Origin: Streptomyces sp. ISL-36
Lineage (GTDB): Bacteria; Actinomycetota; Actinomycetes; Streptomycetales; Streptomycetaceae
Direction: 5' to 3'
DNA length: 64,000 nt
Assembly: GCF_018614205.1 (NCBI RefSeq)
Contig: NZ_JAGGOS010000042.1
Coordinates: forward strand, 62,001 to 126,000
Below the pieces are notes generated by a model. The model saw only the letters and a list, made by a program, of their open reading frames with translations. It searched no databases and was not told the origin of the DNA. Of this stretch, positions 8,580 through 17,603 are shown piece by piece. Both the position numbers and the translations under genes were made by a program. How positions within the stretch are numbered: the first letter of the stretch is position 1; each line of letters opens with the position of its first letter.

Positions 8580-8900
8580 GGGTGCCATCCTCGCGCAGCA
8601 CCCGCCGGACATCGGCACGAACGGCGCATCCGCCGCCGACGACAATCCAGGCATCCTCCTGCGGGATCGCGCCAAAAAGCGGCGCGGCCGTGGCGCACCG
8701 CGCGCCCGGTGGTGGAAGCATCGACACGGGCACGCGACCGATGCGTGCGTACGGCAGCCGGACGGCGGGAAGAGACCCACCACGGATCGACGACGGATCC
8801 CCACGGACCTCGTGTTTCCCGCCCTCGTCGCCCGGTACGAGCTCGTGCGCACGCCCTGCCCCCCGCACGGCCACGACGATGGTCCGAGGAGAGAGTGACG
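8580..8900. other. 321-base divergent intergenic region
   Basis: This region lies between the rhodanese gene (minus) and the VOC gene (plus), so promoters for both must lie here. I see a small hairpin (GCGCC…GGCGC around 8674-8689) but no recognisable operator or gene. Confidence 0.5.
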
Positions 8901-9674
8901 ATGACCGAGGCCACTCGGCACACACCAGGTACACCCTGTTGGGTGAGTTTGATGGCGCACGGGATTGACGCGACGCAGGAGTTCTACGGTGCGCTCTTCG
9001 GCTGGGAGTTCGTGCCCGGACCGCAGCAGCTCGGCCCGTACGTCCGTGCGCTGCTCGACGGCAGGGAGGTGGCGGGCATCGGTCAGTTGCCCCCCGACCG
9101 GCATCTGCCGGTCGCCTGGACCCCGTATCTGGCGACGAACGACGCCGACGAGACGGCGGAGACCATTCGCTGCTGCGGCGGAACGGTCGCGGTCGGGCCG
9201 CTGGACGCGGGCGAGGCGGGACGGATGGTGATCTGCTCGGACCCGACCGGAGCCGTGTTCGGTGTCTGGCAGGCCGAGCTGCACCACGGCTCCGCGGTGG
9301 CGGGCTCGCCCGGGACCCCGGTCTGGAACGAGCTGCTGACGTACGAGACGTCGGTGGTCGGCAAGTTCTACCGGACGGTGTTCGGTTACGAGGCCGAGCC
9401 GGTCGTCTCGTCCGACATCGACTATCTGACCCTGCTCATCGAGGGACGGCCGGTGGCCTCGCTGCACGGCGTCGGCTCCGCGCTCCCGCGTGACCGGGGG
9501 GCCCACTGGATGACGTACTTCGAGGTCGCCGACACGGACGCGGCCGCCGGCCTGGTCACCGAGCTGGGCGGCCAGGTGCTGCAGCCGCCCACGGAGGGCA
9601 CGACGGGACGGCATGCGCTGGTCGCGGACCCGGAGGGCGCGGTCTTCACGATCGTCCGCTCGGCGGGCGTCTGA
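8901..9674 (+). CDS. VOC family protein (two glyoxalase-like domains)
   Basis: This 257-residue cytoplasmic protein has two vicinal-oxygen-chelate domains in tandem, about residues 10-125 and 138-255. Typical pieces are WVSLMAHGIDATQEFYGALFGWEF in domain 1 (partly quoted), the paired FYRTVFGYEAE in domain 2, and the closing DPEGAVFTIV. The arrangement is that of the mycobacterial CFP30B-like proteins, often annotated hydroxylase or glyoxalase; no substrate can be inferred. The start has GAGGAGAG upstream. It stands alone between a divergent rhodanese gene and a convergent glycan gene. Confidence 0.85.
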   Translation: MTEATRHTPGTPCWVSLMAHGIDATQEFYGALFGWEFVPGPQQLGPYVRALLDGREVAGIGQLPPDRHLPVAWTPYLATNDADETAETIRCCGGTVAVGPLDAGEAGRMVICSDPTGAVFGVWQAELHHGSAVAGSPGTPVWNELLTYETSVVGKFYRTVFGYEAEPVVSSDIDYLTLLIEGRPVASLHGVGSALPRDRGAHWMTYFEVADTDAAAGLVTELGGQVLQPPTEGTTGRHALVADPEGAVFTIVRSAGV

Positions 9675-9689
9675 GGCCCCCTCCCTCCG

Positions 9690-9800
9690 ACCGGGCCGGC
9701 CCTCGCCGCCCCGGGGTCAGCCACCCTCGCTATTCCCGGGGGCCGGCCCTCGCCGCTCCCTCGGGTCAGCCAGCCTTGCCGGCCCCGAGGTCAGCCCCTG
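9690..9800 (-). repeat. degenerate repeats around the polysialyltransferase gene stop
   Basis: Two near-copies of about 45 bp, sharing GGGCCGGCCCTCGCCGC and GGGTCAGCCA, plus a third partial copy that overlaps the stop codon of the polysialyltransferase-family gene. Each copy repeats the stop context (GGCTGACC on the coding strand). No gene lies here. Confidence 0.65.
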
Positions 9801-11128
9801 CCGCTGCGGGCCAGGCTCCGGCGGAGCCTGGAGGTGGAGCGGGGGGAGCCGCCGGGCAGTCCGAGCTCGGTCAGTCGTTCCGTCGGGAAGTAGCGCGCGG
9901 TGTCCTTCTCCCCCCGAGAGGTGCCGAGGAGCCGGGTGGTCTCGTCCCGCAGCAGGGGGTGGAGCTTCGGCTGCATGCAGTACCCCACTGCGCGGACGAG
10001 CGGAGTCAGTGTCCCGGGGGCGGTGCCGGGCACGGCCGGCGCCTTCCGCGACTCCAGGTCCGGCACGATGTGGTCCACGACGGTCAACGGCACCCGGTTG
10101 CTGTTCTCGTACGGCCGCAGCCGCTCCAGCACCGTCTCGGTGCCCACCCGGGCGATCGGGACGCCGTAGTACACGGCCGCGGTGAGCATCGCGGTGGAGA
10201 AGCAGCCGACGACGAGCCCCGGTCGGCAGCGCTCGTAGAAGGTCTCGGCGAGCAGCGGGCCGTCCAGGACGGTCAGCCGCACGCCGATCTCCTCGGCCGC
10301 CTCGTGCAGGGCCAGTGAGTAGCGGGCGGGCGCGGTCGGGTGGGGCTTGAAGACCATCGACGCGTGTCCGGCGGCCGCGGCTCCGCGCACCATGCGGACG
10401 TGCAGCTCCTCCTCTTCCTCGGCGGTGAGGATGCCGAGGGCGGCGAGGTACTGGCCGAGGAGGAGGGCCGTGGGGGCGGCCGCGACCGCCTCCGCCAGCC
10501 GGTGGTCCCCTTCGGCCGCCTCGGCGATCTCCGCGAGGACCGTGCGGAAGGCGGAGTCGGGTACCAGCTCGGGTTCGACGCCGTACTCGGACAACAGCAG
10601 CGGCCGCAGCCCCGGCACGAGGTCGAGGTGGAGCAGCCGCTGGATGCGGCAGCCGATCGACTGCGGCAGCTCGGCGCGGGTCGGCCCGTAGCTCATGAGC
10701 CCGTCGGCGTACAGGTGGACGGCGCTCTCGGCGAACACGGCGGCGAGCGCCTTGGCGGGGTTGACCTGGATGGACTCGACGATCAGCTCGACCGGCGCGT
10801 CCGCGAGGCCCCACGCCGTCCGGAACACCCGCTGCCACAGGGGCACCTCCTCGGGGCGCGGCGCCCAGGAGCTGGGGTGGTGCGGGTGGATGGCCTGGTT
10901 CCAGTCGATCGCCTCGTCGAAGCGGGCCGCGATCCGGTCGTAGCCGGTCATCTCGTCGAGCCGCAGCGCCGTCTCCGGAATCTCGGCGTTGTTCGACACC
11001 AGCAGGATGCGCCGAGCGTCCTCGCGGGCGCCGAACCGGCCGGCGTCGAGGGCTGCGGCCAGGGTGGCCGCTCCGTACAGCGTCGACACCTGGAAGATCT
11101 GCGTCGGGGTGGGCGGATGCGGGTTCAT
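9791..11128 (-). CDS. polysialyltransferase family glycosyltransferase
   Basis: This 445-residue protein resembles the alpha-2,8-polysialyltransferase family (GT-B-like capsule polymerases). Supporting features are the opening IFQVSTLYGAATLAAAL, ILLVSNNAEIPE, the MVFKPHPTAPARYS segment with the family's K-P-H-P, and PGLVVGCFSTAMLTAAVYYG in the nucleotide-sugar half. No sialic-acid synthesis gene lies nearby, so the sugar may be different. The start codon is 3 bases after the GT2 gene stop, so the two are coupled. It lacks a signal peptide or membrane helix and probably works at the inner face of the membrane with its neighbours. The stop codon lies in a repeated segment. Confidence 0.78.
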   Translation of the reverse strand: MNPHPPTPTQIFQVSTLYGAATLAAALDAGRFGAREDARRILLVSNNAEIPETALRLDEMTGYDRIAARFDEAIDWNQAIHPHHPSSWAPRPEEVPLWQRVFRTAWGLADAPVELIVESIQVNPAKALAAVFAESAVHLYADGLMSYGPTRAELPQSIGCRIQRLLHLDLVPGLRPLLLSEYGVEPELVPDSAFRTVLAEIAEAAEGDHRLAEAVAAAPTALLLGQYLAALGILTAEEEEELHVRMVRGAAAAGHASMVFKPHPTAPARYSLALHEAAEEIGVRLTVLDGPLLAETFYERCRPGLVVGCFSTAMLTAAVYYGVPIARVGTETVLERLRPYENSNRVPLTVVDHIVPDLESRKAPAVPGTAPGTLTPLVRAVGYCMQPKLHPLLRDETTRLLGTSRGEKDTARYFPTERLTELGLPGGSPRSTSRLRRSLARSGRG

Positions 11129-11131
11129 GGC

Positions 11132-12097
11132 TCAGGCGGTCCTTCCGGTGGTGCGCAGGCCACGGAGCAGTGTGGCGCGTGCGCTGTCCATCGTGGCCAG
11201 GGTCTCGTCGAGCACCTGCTGCGGCATGCGGTGCAGGGCGTCGGTCACGTTCTGCTTCAGCCGCTTGGTCACGGCCGGTTCGTACTGGTCGGCCTTCGCC
11301 ATGTGGAAGGCGATCATGGCGCAGTAGGTGCGGACCGCCTTCGGCAGGAAGCGGTCGGCCTCCGCGTCCTCGGACACCTCTTCGAGGAGGAGGTCGTACG
11401 ACGGAATGAAGTCCAGTTGGCGGTTGTCCGTGATCTGGGTGAGAGAAGTGGTGACACCCCGCCGGTAGAAGACCCCGTGCAGGCTGAGTGCCGCATAGGT
11501 CGTGGCTTTCAGATGGAGGCGCCAGATCCACAGCCGGTCCTCGGCGGTGCGCAATGTCGTCTCGAATCGCGAGGCGTTGTTCTCGAAAAGACGACCGCTG
11601 TAGATCCCGAAGGGGACGAACGGATAGTCGACCATCGTGACCATGCTCGCCGGGGCGATTCCGTCGCGCGGGTCCATCACCGTGTCACGCTTTTTGGCGG
11701 GCGCATAACGGATGCTGCGCGACTTTCCGGTCGACTGCACATGGTCGGTACGGGCGAAGTCGCAGCCCAGTGTCTCGATGGACTCGACCAGGGCGCGCAG
11801 GTGGCCGGGGGCGTACCAGTCGTCGCCGTCGAGGAAGGTGACGTACTCGCCGCTCGCCGCGTCCAGGCCGGTGTTGCGCGCCTGGGCCACGCCCTGATTC
11901 GTCTCGTGTCGGATCACGGTGGCGTTCGGGACCCGGCTCCGCCAGCGGTCGAGGACGTACGGCGTGTCGTCCGTGGAGCAGTCGTCGATCAGCAGGAACT
12001 CGAAGTCCGGATCCGCGTTGTTCGCGAGGCTGCGCATGGTGTCGGGGGCGTAGATCCCGACATTGTGGAACGGCACGATGACGGACAATTTCGGCAC
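11132..12097 (-). CDS. glycosyltransferase family 2 protein
   Basis: This is a 321-residue nucleotide-sugar-dependent glycosyltransferase with a GT-A fold. The N-terminus reads VPKLSVIVPFHNV, followed by EFLLIDDCSTDDT, NQGVAQARNTGLDAASGEYVTFLDGDDWY (quoted in pieces; DGDD is the metal-binding DxD) and a C-terminal helical region. I chose the GTG at 12097 because the family starts at PKLSVIVPF; a GTG at 12112 would add five residues. Neither start has a strong Shine-Dalgarno. It lies between the YfhO-like and polysialyltransferase-like genes, which suggests that it adds a sugar to a surface polymer or its linkage unit. Confidence 0.88.
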   Translation of the reverse strand: MPKLSVIVPFHNVGIYAPDTMRSLANNADPDFEFLLIDDCSTDDTPYVLDRWRSRVPNATVIRHETNQGVAQARNTGLDAASGEYVTFLDGDDWYAPGHLRALVESIETLGCDFARTDHVQSTGKSRSIRYAPAKKRDTVMDPRDGIAPASMVTMVDYPFVPFGIYSGRLFENNASRFETTLRTAEDRLWIWRLHLKATTYAALSLHGVFYRRGVTTSLTQITDNRQLDFIPSYDLLLEEVSEDAEADRFLPKAVRTYCAMIAFHMAKADQYEPAVTKRLKQNVTDALHRMPQQVLDETLATMDSARATLLRGLRTTGRTA

Positions 12098-12219
12098 ACG
12101 GATTCCCAACACTCACACAGTCGATCCATCGATCCATCGCTCACCCGAGCTTTTGAGCGATCGCGGCGCTCGCGTGTTCCCACGGGCGAAAGCCGGTCAG
12201 GCGGGCAGCGTATCGATCG

Positions 12220-14796
12220 TCAATTCCCGCCGGACGAGCCGGATGTGCACTGCGGATGAACTCTTGTCGTCCGGCGGAGGAATCGGTGCCGGAATGCGAT
12301 GGCCGACAGGCAGATGAGTGCGAGGACGGCGACGGCGCCGCCGAGTCGCAGCCCCGGCGGCCGGAAGGCGCAGCTGACCCTGGTCGCCTCGCCGTCGAGG
12401 GGGACGGCCAGTAGACCGAGGTACCGCTGGGCGGGGGCGGGCGGCGCCTCACCGGCGGCGCAGATCCAGCCGGAGATCTGCGGGACGGCGATGACGGCGG
12501 TTCCGGTGCTGCCGGCCGGGAGTTCGGCGGTGAGGGTGTGGCCGGAGGTGCGTACGGTGGTGGCGCCGGTCGTCGTCAGCCGCCGCACGGCCGTGTCGAG
12601 GCGCTCCTGGACCAGGCAGCCGACCGGCTGCCTGGGGAGGACCGGGGCGCCGGCGCCGGCCCGCAGTTCGATGCGTACCGCGCCGGACGCCGGGACGGTG
12701 CCGAGCGGCCTCATGGGGCCCTGTACCGACGGCAGTCCGCCGGCGAAGGCGACGGGCGGCCGGCCGGCCAGGGCCGCCGTCCCGCGGTACTCGGGGGCCC
12801 AGAACCAGAGCTGGGCGCCGGCGGGGCAGGAGGCCGTCAGCGTGGTGGCGCCCCGGGGGCCGTCCGTGCGGCGGAGTCCGGTGGGCGCTGCGTACACCCT
12901 GGCGCCGAGCAGCAGTTCCTGGTTGGCGAAGGCGGAGTCGCCGAAGCGGATGCCGCGCGCGGGCAGCCGTACGTCCGGGCGGACGGTGACGAGCGGCGGC
13001 ACGGCGGTGTCGGTGGTGGTGATGGTCGCCTCGGGCGGCTCGTCGGTCCGTACGGGCCCGGTGGGCCGGGACCGCATCCGGGTGCCGATCGAGAAGATCG
13101 CGTCCGTCACGGGGTGGTCGAGGGCGACGGGATGGCGGCCCTTGGCGTAGAAGCCGAAGCCGAGGGCGGACAGCGTCCGGGAGTACGTCTCCGACGTCAG
13201 GCTGGAGTAGTAGTCGGCGCCCTGTCCGCCGACCAGCAGGACGTCGTTGCCGCCCGGGATCTCTCCGGGGTCCGTACGGTGGTGCGGCCAGGCGTCCTCC
13301 TGTGCCGTGGACCGCGCCATGTCCGCGTGCCACGGGCCGAGGCGGGGGGCCCATGCGACCTTGTCGAGTTGCTGTTCCTCGATCCGGCCCGCGGTGACCG
13401 CCGTCTCGCCGGCCTGGGCCAGGACGAGGAGGACCACGGCCACGGCGGGCAGGGCCCGGGCCCCGACGGAAGAGTGCCGGGCGAGCAGCACGGCGGTGGC
13501 GGCGAGGACGGCGAGGGTCAGGGCGGCGGCGAAGGCGGGGTAGGTCCAGCGGTCGACGACGGCGCTGCCGCGGGCCGCGAACGTCATCCCGGCGAGCAGA
13601 GCTCCGGCGCCGAGCAGCGCGGGTGTCCGGGGCAGCCCCTGGGCGGTGGACAGCCAGGCCGCCATCAGCAGCAGACCGCAGAGCACGAAGCTCTGACGGT
13701 ACGGAATGCCGTTGGGCGAGGCGCCCGCGTGCCAGAGCAGATGGGTGGGTTCCCACTGCATCGAGAGCGCCACCAGACAGATCGCCGCCGTCCAGGCGGC
13801 CCGGACACGGGGGGCCACCGCGCCGTTGAAGGGCAGGGTGAGCGCCAGCCCGAGGGCCGGGGTGCCGATGAACAGGGCGGGGCTGGCCACGCTCGCCGTG
13901 GCCGGCAGCAGCCGGGCGAAGACCTCCGTCCAGGCGACGGCGGTGAACGTCACCTCGGGCGTCGGGTCCGCGACCCGGGTGGCCAGGAAGATCACCAGGA
14001 CGAGCGGCGCCGCGAGGCCGACGCCCACGAGGACGGCCCGGGCGGCACCCAGCAGTCCGGCCAGGCGCCTGCGTCCGGTGTCGTCGGCGGTCAGCAGCCG
14101 GACCACGAGGACGACGGCCGCGCCGACGGTCGCCATGTAGGCGGTGTAGAAGTTGGCGAACCAGGCCGCCGCGACGATCAGCGGGCCCAGCACCGGGCGT
14201 CGCCCCGACCTCGCCCACTCGCCGACCATGCACAGCAGCGGGAAGGCCAGCAGGCCGTCGAGCCACATCGGCACGGTGGCGCCGTAGTTCAGGGTCCAGC
14301 CGCACAGGGCGTACGCCGTTCCCAGAACGGCGGCCACCGGCCAGGGGCCGCGGCGCAGCGTCAGGAGCAGGGCCGCCATCGCTCCGCCGGCGGCGGTGAT
14401 CTTCGCGGCGGTGATGACGTAGAGGGCGAGTTCGATCCGGTCCGCCGGGAAGAGCACGACCATCAGGTCGAACGGGCTGCTCAGGTACGTGCCGTAGTCG
14501 CCCAGGAAGTTCGAGCCGAACCCCGAGCTCCAGTTGAGGAAGAGATCGCCGTCGGCTCGGCCGAGCAGCAGTGTGCGCCAGTAGGCGTGGAACGGGAGGT
14601 ACTGCTGGCCGAGGTCGACGGTGTTGCGGGTGGTGGGGCCGAAGGGGTGGCTGCCGGCCAGCGCTCCGCCGAGGCAGAAGACGAGGCAGGTCAGCAGCGA
14701 CGCTCCGGAGGCGGCGCGCAGGCGCGGGCTGTGCCGGAGCCGGGCGAGCAACCGCCGCGACCGGCCGGACCGTTGCGGGGCGGCAGCAGGGGGCAC
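12220..14796 (-). CDS. YfhO family membrane protein
   Basis: This is an 858-residue polytopic membrane protein with about a dozen helices in residues 30-480 and a large extracytoplasmic C-terminal domain (about 490-820) before a last helix. The loop after helix 1 contains DLGQQYLPFHAYWRTLL and NWSSGFGSNFLGDYGTY, characteristic of the YfhO family, whose Gram-positive members use lipid-linked sugars to decorate teichoic acids outside the cell. The start is GTG with GGAGGA upstream. It precedes a GT2 and a polysialyltransferase-like gene on the same strand; together they look like a surface-glycan module. The substrate is unknown. Confidence 0.85.
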   Translation of the reverse strand: MPPAAAPQRSGRSRRLLARLRHSPRLRAASGASLLTCLVFCLGGALAGSHPFGPTTRNTVDLGQQYLPFHAYWRTLLLGRADGDLFLNWSSGFGSNFLGDYGTYLSSPFDLMVVLFPADRIELALYVITAAKITAAGGAMAALLLTLRRGPWPVAAVLGTAYALCGWTLNYGATVPMWLDGLLAFPLLCMVGEWARSGRRPVLGPLIVAAAWFANFYTAYMATVGAAVVLVVRLLTADDTGRRRLAGLLGAARAVLVGVGLAAPLVLVIFLATRVADPTPEVTFTAVAWTEVFARLLPATASVASPALFIGTPALGLALTLPFNGAVAPRVRAAWTAAICLVALSMQWEPTHLLWHAGASPNGIPYRQSFVLCGLLLMAAWLSTAQGLPRTPALLGAGALLAGMTFAARGSAVVDRWTYPAFAAALTLAVLAATAVLLARHSSVGARALPAVAVVLLVLAQAGETAVTAGRIEEQQLDKVAWAPRLGPWHADMARSTAQEDAWPHHRTDPGEIPGGNDVLLVGGQGADYYSSLTSETYSRTLSALGFGFYAKGRHPVALDHPVTDAIFSIGTRMRSRPTGPVRTDEPPEATITTTDTAVPPLVTVRPDVRLPARGIRFGDSAFANQELLLGARVYAAPTGLRRTDGPRGATTLTASCPAGAQLWFWAPEYRGTAALAGRPPVAFAGGLPSVQGPMRPLGTVPASGAVRIELRAGAGAPVLPRQPVGCLVQERLDTAVRRLTTTGATTVRTSGHTLTAELPAGSTGTAVIAVPQISGWICAAGEAPPAPAQRYLGLLAVPLDGEATRVSCAFRPPGLRLGGAVAVLALICLSAIAFRHRFLRRTTRVHPQCTSGSSGGN

Positions 14797-14989
14797 ACGT
14801 CCTCCGGGGGTGTGTCGCGCGGCGCGCGGATGCGCAGGCGGCCCGGTGTGCGTGTCAGGGGCCGACGGCCATGAGAGCCGAGCGGAACGACGCGTTTCCG
14901 ATCAGGAGGCGGTGGCCGGGTTCCCCGGAGGTGAACAGGGGGTGCCGGGGCGCGGAGGGGCTTTCGGTCGGGCGGGCCCGTCGATTCCG

Positions 14990-15637
14990 TCAGGCCGTGG
15001 TCACCGGCAGTACGTCGGGAGAGAGAGCCGCCGCACGGGCCGTGGCGGCCGTCATGCGGCGTCGGTGGTGGCGCCGGCAGAGGACTTCGTAGCCGATCTC
15101 GTCGCCCGCGTCCACGTCCCCGACGACGACCTGTGCGCCCTCGACGACCATCGCGCCGCCCACGGTGCGTGCGTTGTGGGTCGCCCGGGCTCCGCACCAG
15201 CACAGGGCCTCGACCTGAAGAACCTCGACGCGGTCCGCGAGCTCCACGAGGCGCTGGGAGCCGGGGAAGAGCTTGGAACGGAAGTCGGTGGTGATGCCGA
15301 AGGCGAAGACGTCGAGTTCGAGGTCGTCGACGACCCGGGCGAGCTGGTCGATCTGCTCGGGCGAGAGGAACTGCGCCTCGTCCGCGATGACGTAGTCGCA
15401 GCGGCCGCCCTTCGACAGGTGGCCGACGAGGTACGCGTAGAAGTCGAAACCCTCCGCCGCCTCCACGGCGTCCGTGACCAGGCCGAGGCGGGAGGAGAGC
15501 TTGCCCTCCCCCGCGCGGTCGTCGCGCGTGAAGATCATGCCCTGGAGTCCGCGGGCGGACCGGTTGTGCTCGATCTGAAGAGCGAGGGTGCTCTTTCCGC
15601 AGTCCATCGTTCCGGAGAAGAACACCAGCTCGGGCAT
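14990..15637 (-). CDS. tdk: thymidine kinase
   Basis: This enzyme phosphorylates thymidine (and deoxyuridine) with ATP in the pyrimidine salvage pathway. The 215-residue protein has the type II kinase features: P-loop GTMDCGKST near residue 9, the VIADEAQFLSPEQID Walker B region, the flexible lasso, and the zinc-ligand cysteines CWCGARATHNAR and LCRRHH. The length is normal. It lies 193 bases upstream of the YfhO gene and 109 bases downstream of the phosphodiesterase gene, all on the minus strand. Confidence 0.96.
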   Translation of the reverse strand: MPELVFFSGTMDCGKSTLALQIEHNRSARGLQGMIFTRDDRAGEGKLSSRLGLVTDAVEAAEGFDFYAYLVGHLSKGGRCDYVIADEAQFLSPEQIDQLARVVDDLELDVFAFGITTDFRSKLFPGSQRLVELADRVEVLQVEALCWCGARATHNARTVGGAMVVEGAQVVVGDVDAGDEIGYEVLCRRHHRRRMTAATARAAALSPDVLPVTTA

Positions 15638-15746
15638 GGGAGGTCGAGGACCTTTCAGGTCGGAAGGAGCACGGGGAAGGAGCAGGGGAAAGGACGGCGT
15701 GGACGGGTGGGCGGGAGCGGGCGGGCGCCCCGAAGCGAGGTGACGG

Positions 15747-16952
15747 TCAGGAGCGGACTTGGAGGAGCGGGACCAGCTGCTCCGCGGAGGTCATCGATCC
15801 GTGCACGCCGACCATCGCCGACTCGTGCGGCTCGTTGACGGACGCGGTGATGATGACGTCGTCGTGGGCGGCCGCGACGACGTCACCGATCCTGCCGTAC
15901 ACCCGCTCGTCGACCACGTCGCCGAACCAGCCGAGGGCCAGCGCCTCGTCCCGGCTCGCCACCCAGAACTGCTCACCGAGCACCTCTCGCCAGCACGTGA
16001 GGACGTCGGCCTCGGCGCCCGGCACGGCGTAGACGTGGCGGGCACGGCCCTCGCCGCCGAGGAGGGCCACACCGGCGCGCAGCTCCCAGTCCTCGTCGAA
16101 GTCGATCCTGGAGTGCTCGTCGAAGGGGATGTCGACCATGCCGTGATCGGCGGTGACGTAGAGCGCGGAGCGGGCGGGCAGTTGCTCGGCGAGGCGCTGG
16201 ACGAGCCGGTCGACGAACATCAGCTGGCCGCGCCAGGCGTCGGAGTCGATGCCGAAGCGGTGTCCGGCGCCGTCGAGTTCGCTGTAGTACGTGTAAACCA
16301 GCGACCGGTCGCCGGCGGCGAGCTGCTCGGCGGCGAAGTCCATGCGCTCCTCGCCGGAGAGCCGGCCGTGAAACGTTCCGCCGCTCAGCGCGATCTTGGT
16401 GAGCGGGGTGTCCTGGAAGATCGGCGAGGAGACCTGGGCGGTGTGGATCCCGGCCTCGTGCGCCAGCTGGAAGACGGTGGGGTACGGCTGCCAGACCTGC
16501 GGCGGCGTCCACGGCTTCCAGCGGAGCTGGTTCATCAGCTCGCCGGTCTCGGGGTTGCGGACGGTGTAGCCGGGCAGGCCGTGCGCGCCGGGGACCCGGC
16601 CGGTGCCGACCGAGGCGAGCGAGGTCGCGGTGGTGGCGGGGAAGCCGGCGGTGATCGGCCGCCCTGTGCCGCCGCGCGAAGAGGCGAGCAGCGAGGTGAG
16701 GTACGGCGCCTCGTCCGGATGCGCCTTGATCTGTTCCCAGCCCAGCCCGTCGATCAGGAACACGCAGTTCCGGTCGGTGGGGGTGAGCTCGGCGATCCTG
16801 GCGTCGCATCCGGCCGCTCCCTGGCCGGCGACCAGCGTCGGTAGGAGATCGGCCAGCGAGCCCGAGCCGTACTCGGGGACGGGCGCGGTGTCCAGGGCGA
16901 GCGGAAGGGGGTCGTCGGGCCAGCCCGAGGTGACGGCCGTGGGCTGGACCAT
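15747..16952 (-). CDS. nucleotide pyrophosphatase/phosphodiesterase family protein
   Basis: This 401-residue protein belongs to the alkaline phosphatase superfamily. Metal and nucleophile sites are visible: VFLIDGLGWEQ (first Asp), FPATTATSLASVGTG (Thr nucleophile), YSELDGAGHRFG (Asp, His), VTADHGMVDIP (Asp-His) and GVHGSM (last His). There is no signal peptide, so it probably acts inside the cell on nucleotide or phosphodiester substrates. Its ATG shares a base with the TGA stop of the DUF5998 gene, so it is translated from the same message. Confidence 0.9.
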   Translation of the reverse strand: MVQPTAVTSGWPDDPLPLALDTAPVPEYGSGSLADLLPTLVAGQGAAGCDARIAELTPTDRNCVFLIDGLGWEQIKAHPDEAPYLTSLLASSRGGTGRPITAGFPATTATSLASVGTGRVPGAHGLPGYTVRNPETGELMNQLRWKPWTPPQVWQPYPTVFQLAHEAGIHTAQVSSPIFQDTPLTKIALSGGTFHGRLSGEERMDFAAEQLAAGDRSLVYTYYSELDGAGHRFGIDSDAWRGQLMFVDRLVQRLAEQLPARSALYVTADHGMVDIPFDEHSRIDFDEDWELRAGVALLGGEGRARHVYAVPGAEADVLTCWREVLGEQFWVASRDEALALGWFGDVVDERVYGRIGDVVAAAHDDVIITASVNEPHESAMVGVHGSMTSAEQLVPLLQVRS

Positions 16953-17536
16953 CAGCGGGTCGCCGCGGTGGCTTCGGAGAGCGACTGCGCGAAGGCCAGC
17001 GTCTGGCGGACCGTGTCCGGGCCGTCGCCCGCGTCGCTGACGCGCAGGCTGAGGTCGTCGGCGGTGGCGTTTCCGGTGTAGCCGTGGTCGGCGTCGCAGT
17101 TCGGGTCGCCGCAGGCGGCGGGCTCCAGGTCGATCCGGGAGACGGCGCCCCAGCCGATGGTGAGGACGACCTCACGGGGCAGGGTGCCGGGGGTGTACGA
17201 CTCCGGGTTGGCGACGACGCGGCTGACGACGACCGAGGAGATCCGGTCGAGCTTGACCGACTCGGTGGAGGTCGTGGCGTACGGCGTCGGGGAGCTGGTG
17301 TCGGCGGCCTGCTCGTCGGTGTGGCTGACGATGAAGCGGTTGGCCGTCAGGACGAGGACCGTGACATGGCGGCGGACCTCGTTGGAGTCGAAGGTGGTCT
17401 CCTGGTGCACCAGGTACGACGCGATCGCCTCGCCACCGACGGCGGCCTCCACCGCCTCGGCCACGAGGGCCGGGTAGTAGCCGCTGCGCTCGATCGCCGC
17501 GCGCAGCCCCTGGGTCGTCGTACCGGTCTTTGCCAT
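16952..17536 (-). CDS. DUF5998 family protein
   Basis: This is a conserved actinobacterial protein of unknown function, 194 residues. It has a beta-rich core (RRHVTVLVLTANRFIVSHTDE; SSVVVSRVV; PREVVLTIGWGAVSRIDLEP) and a small Cys pair in ACGDPNCDADHGY that could bind a metal. The start at 17536 is favoured because AGGA lies at the right distance; the ATG at 17545 does not have this. It is the first gene of the set with the phosphodiesterase, sharing one base with it. Confidence 0.85.
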   Translation of the reverse strand: MAKTGTTTQGLRAAIERSGYYPALVAEAVEAAVGGEAIASYLVHQETTFDSNEVRRHVTVLVLTANRFIVSHTDEQAADTSSPTPYATTSTESVKLDRISSVVVSRVVANPESYTPGTLPREVVLTIGWGAVSRIDLEPAACGDPNCDADHGYTGNATADDLSLRVSDAGDGPDTVRQTLAFAQSLSEATAATR

Positions 17537-17603
17537 GGACTCCATCCTAATCCGTCGGAAGGGGCGCTCCGGGCCGCTTCCGCGGGGGGGGCGGCGCCCC
17601 GCT

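Noticed and set aside
11700..11712. TTA-like codon in the GT2 gene
   Set aside because: TTA there is out of frame (CGT TAT). Similar out-of-frame cases in the VOC, phosphodiesterase, kinase, parE, YdbC and TerD genes were also excluded.
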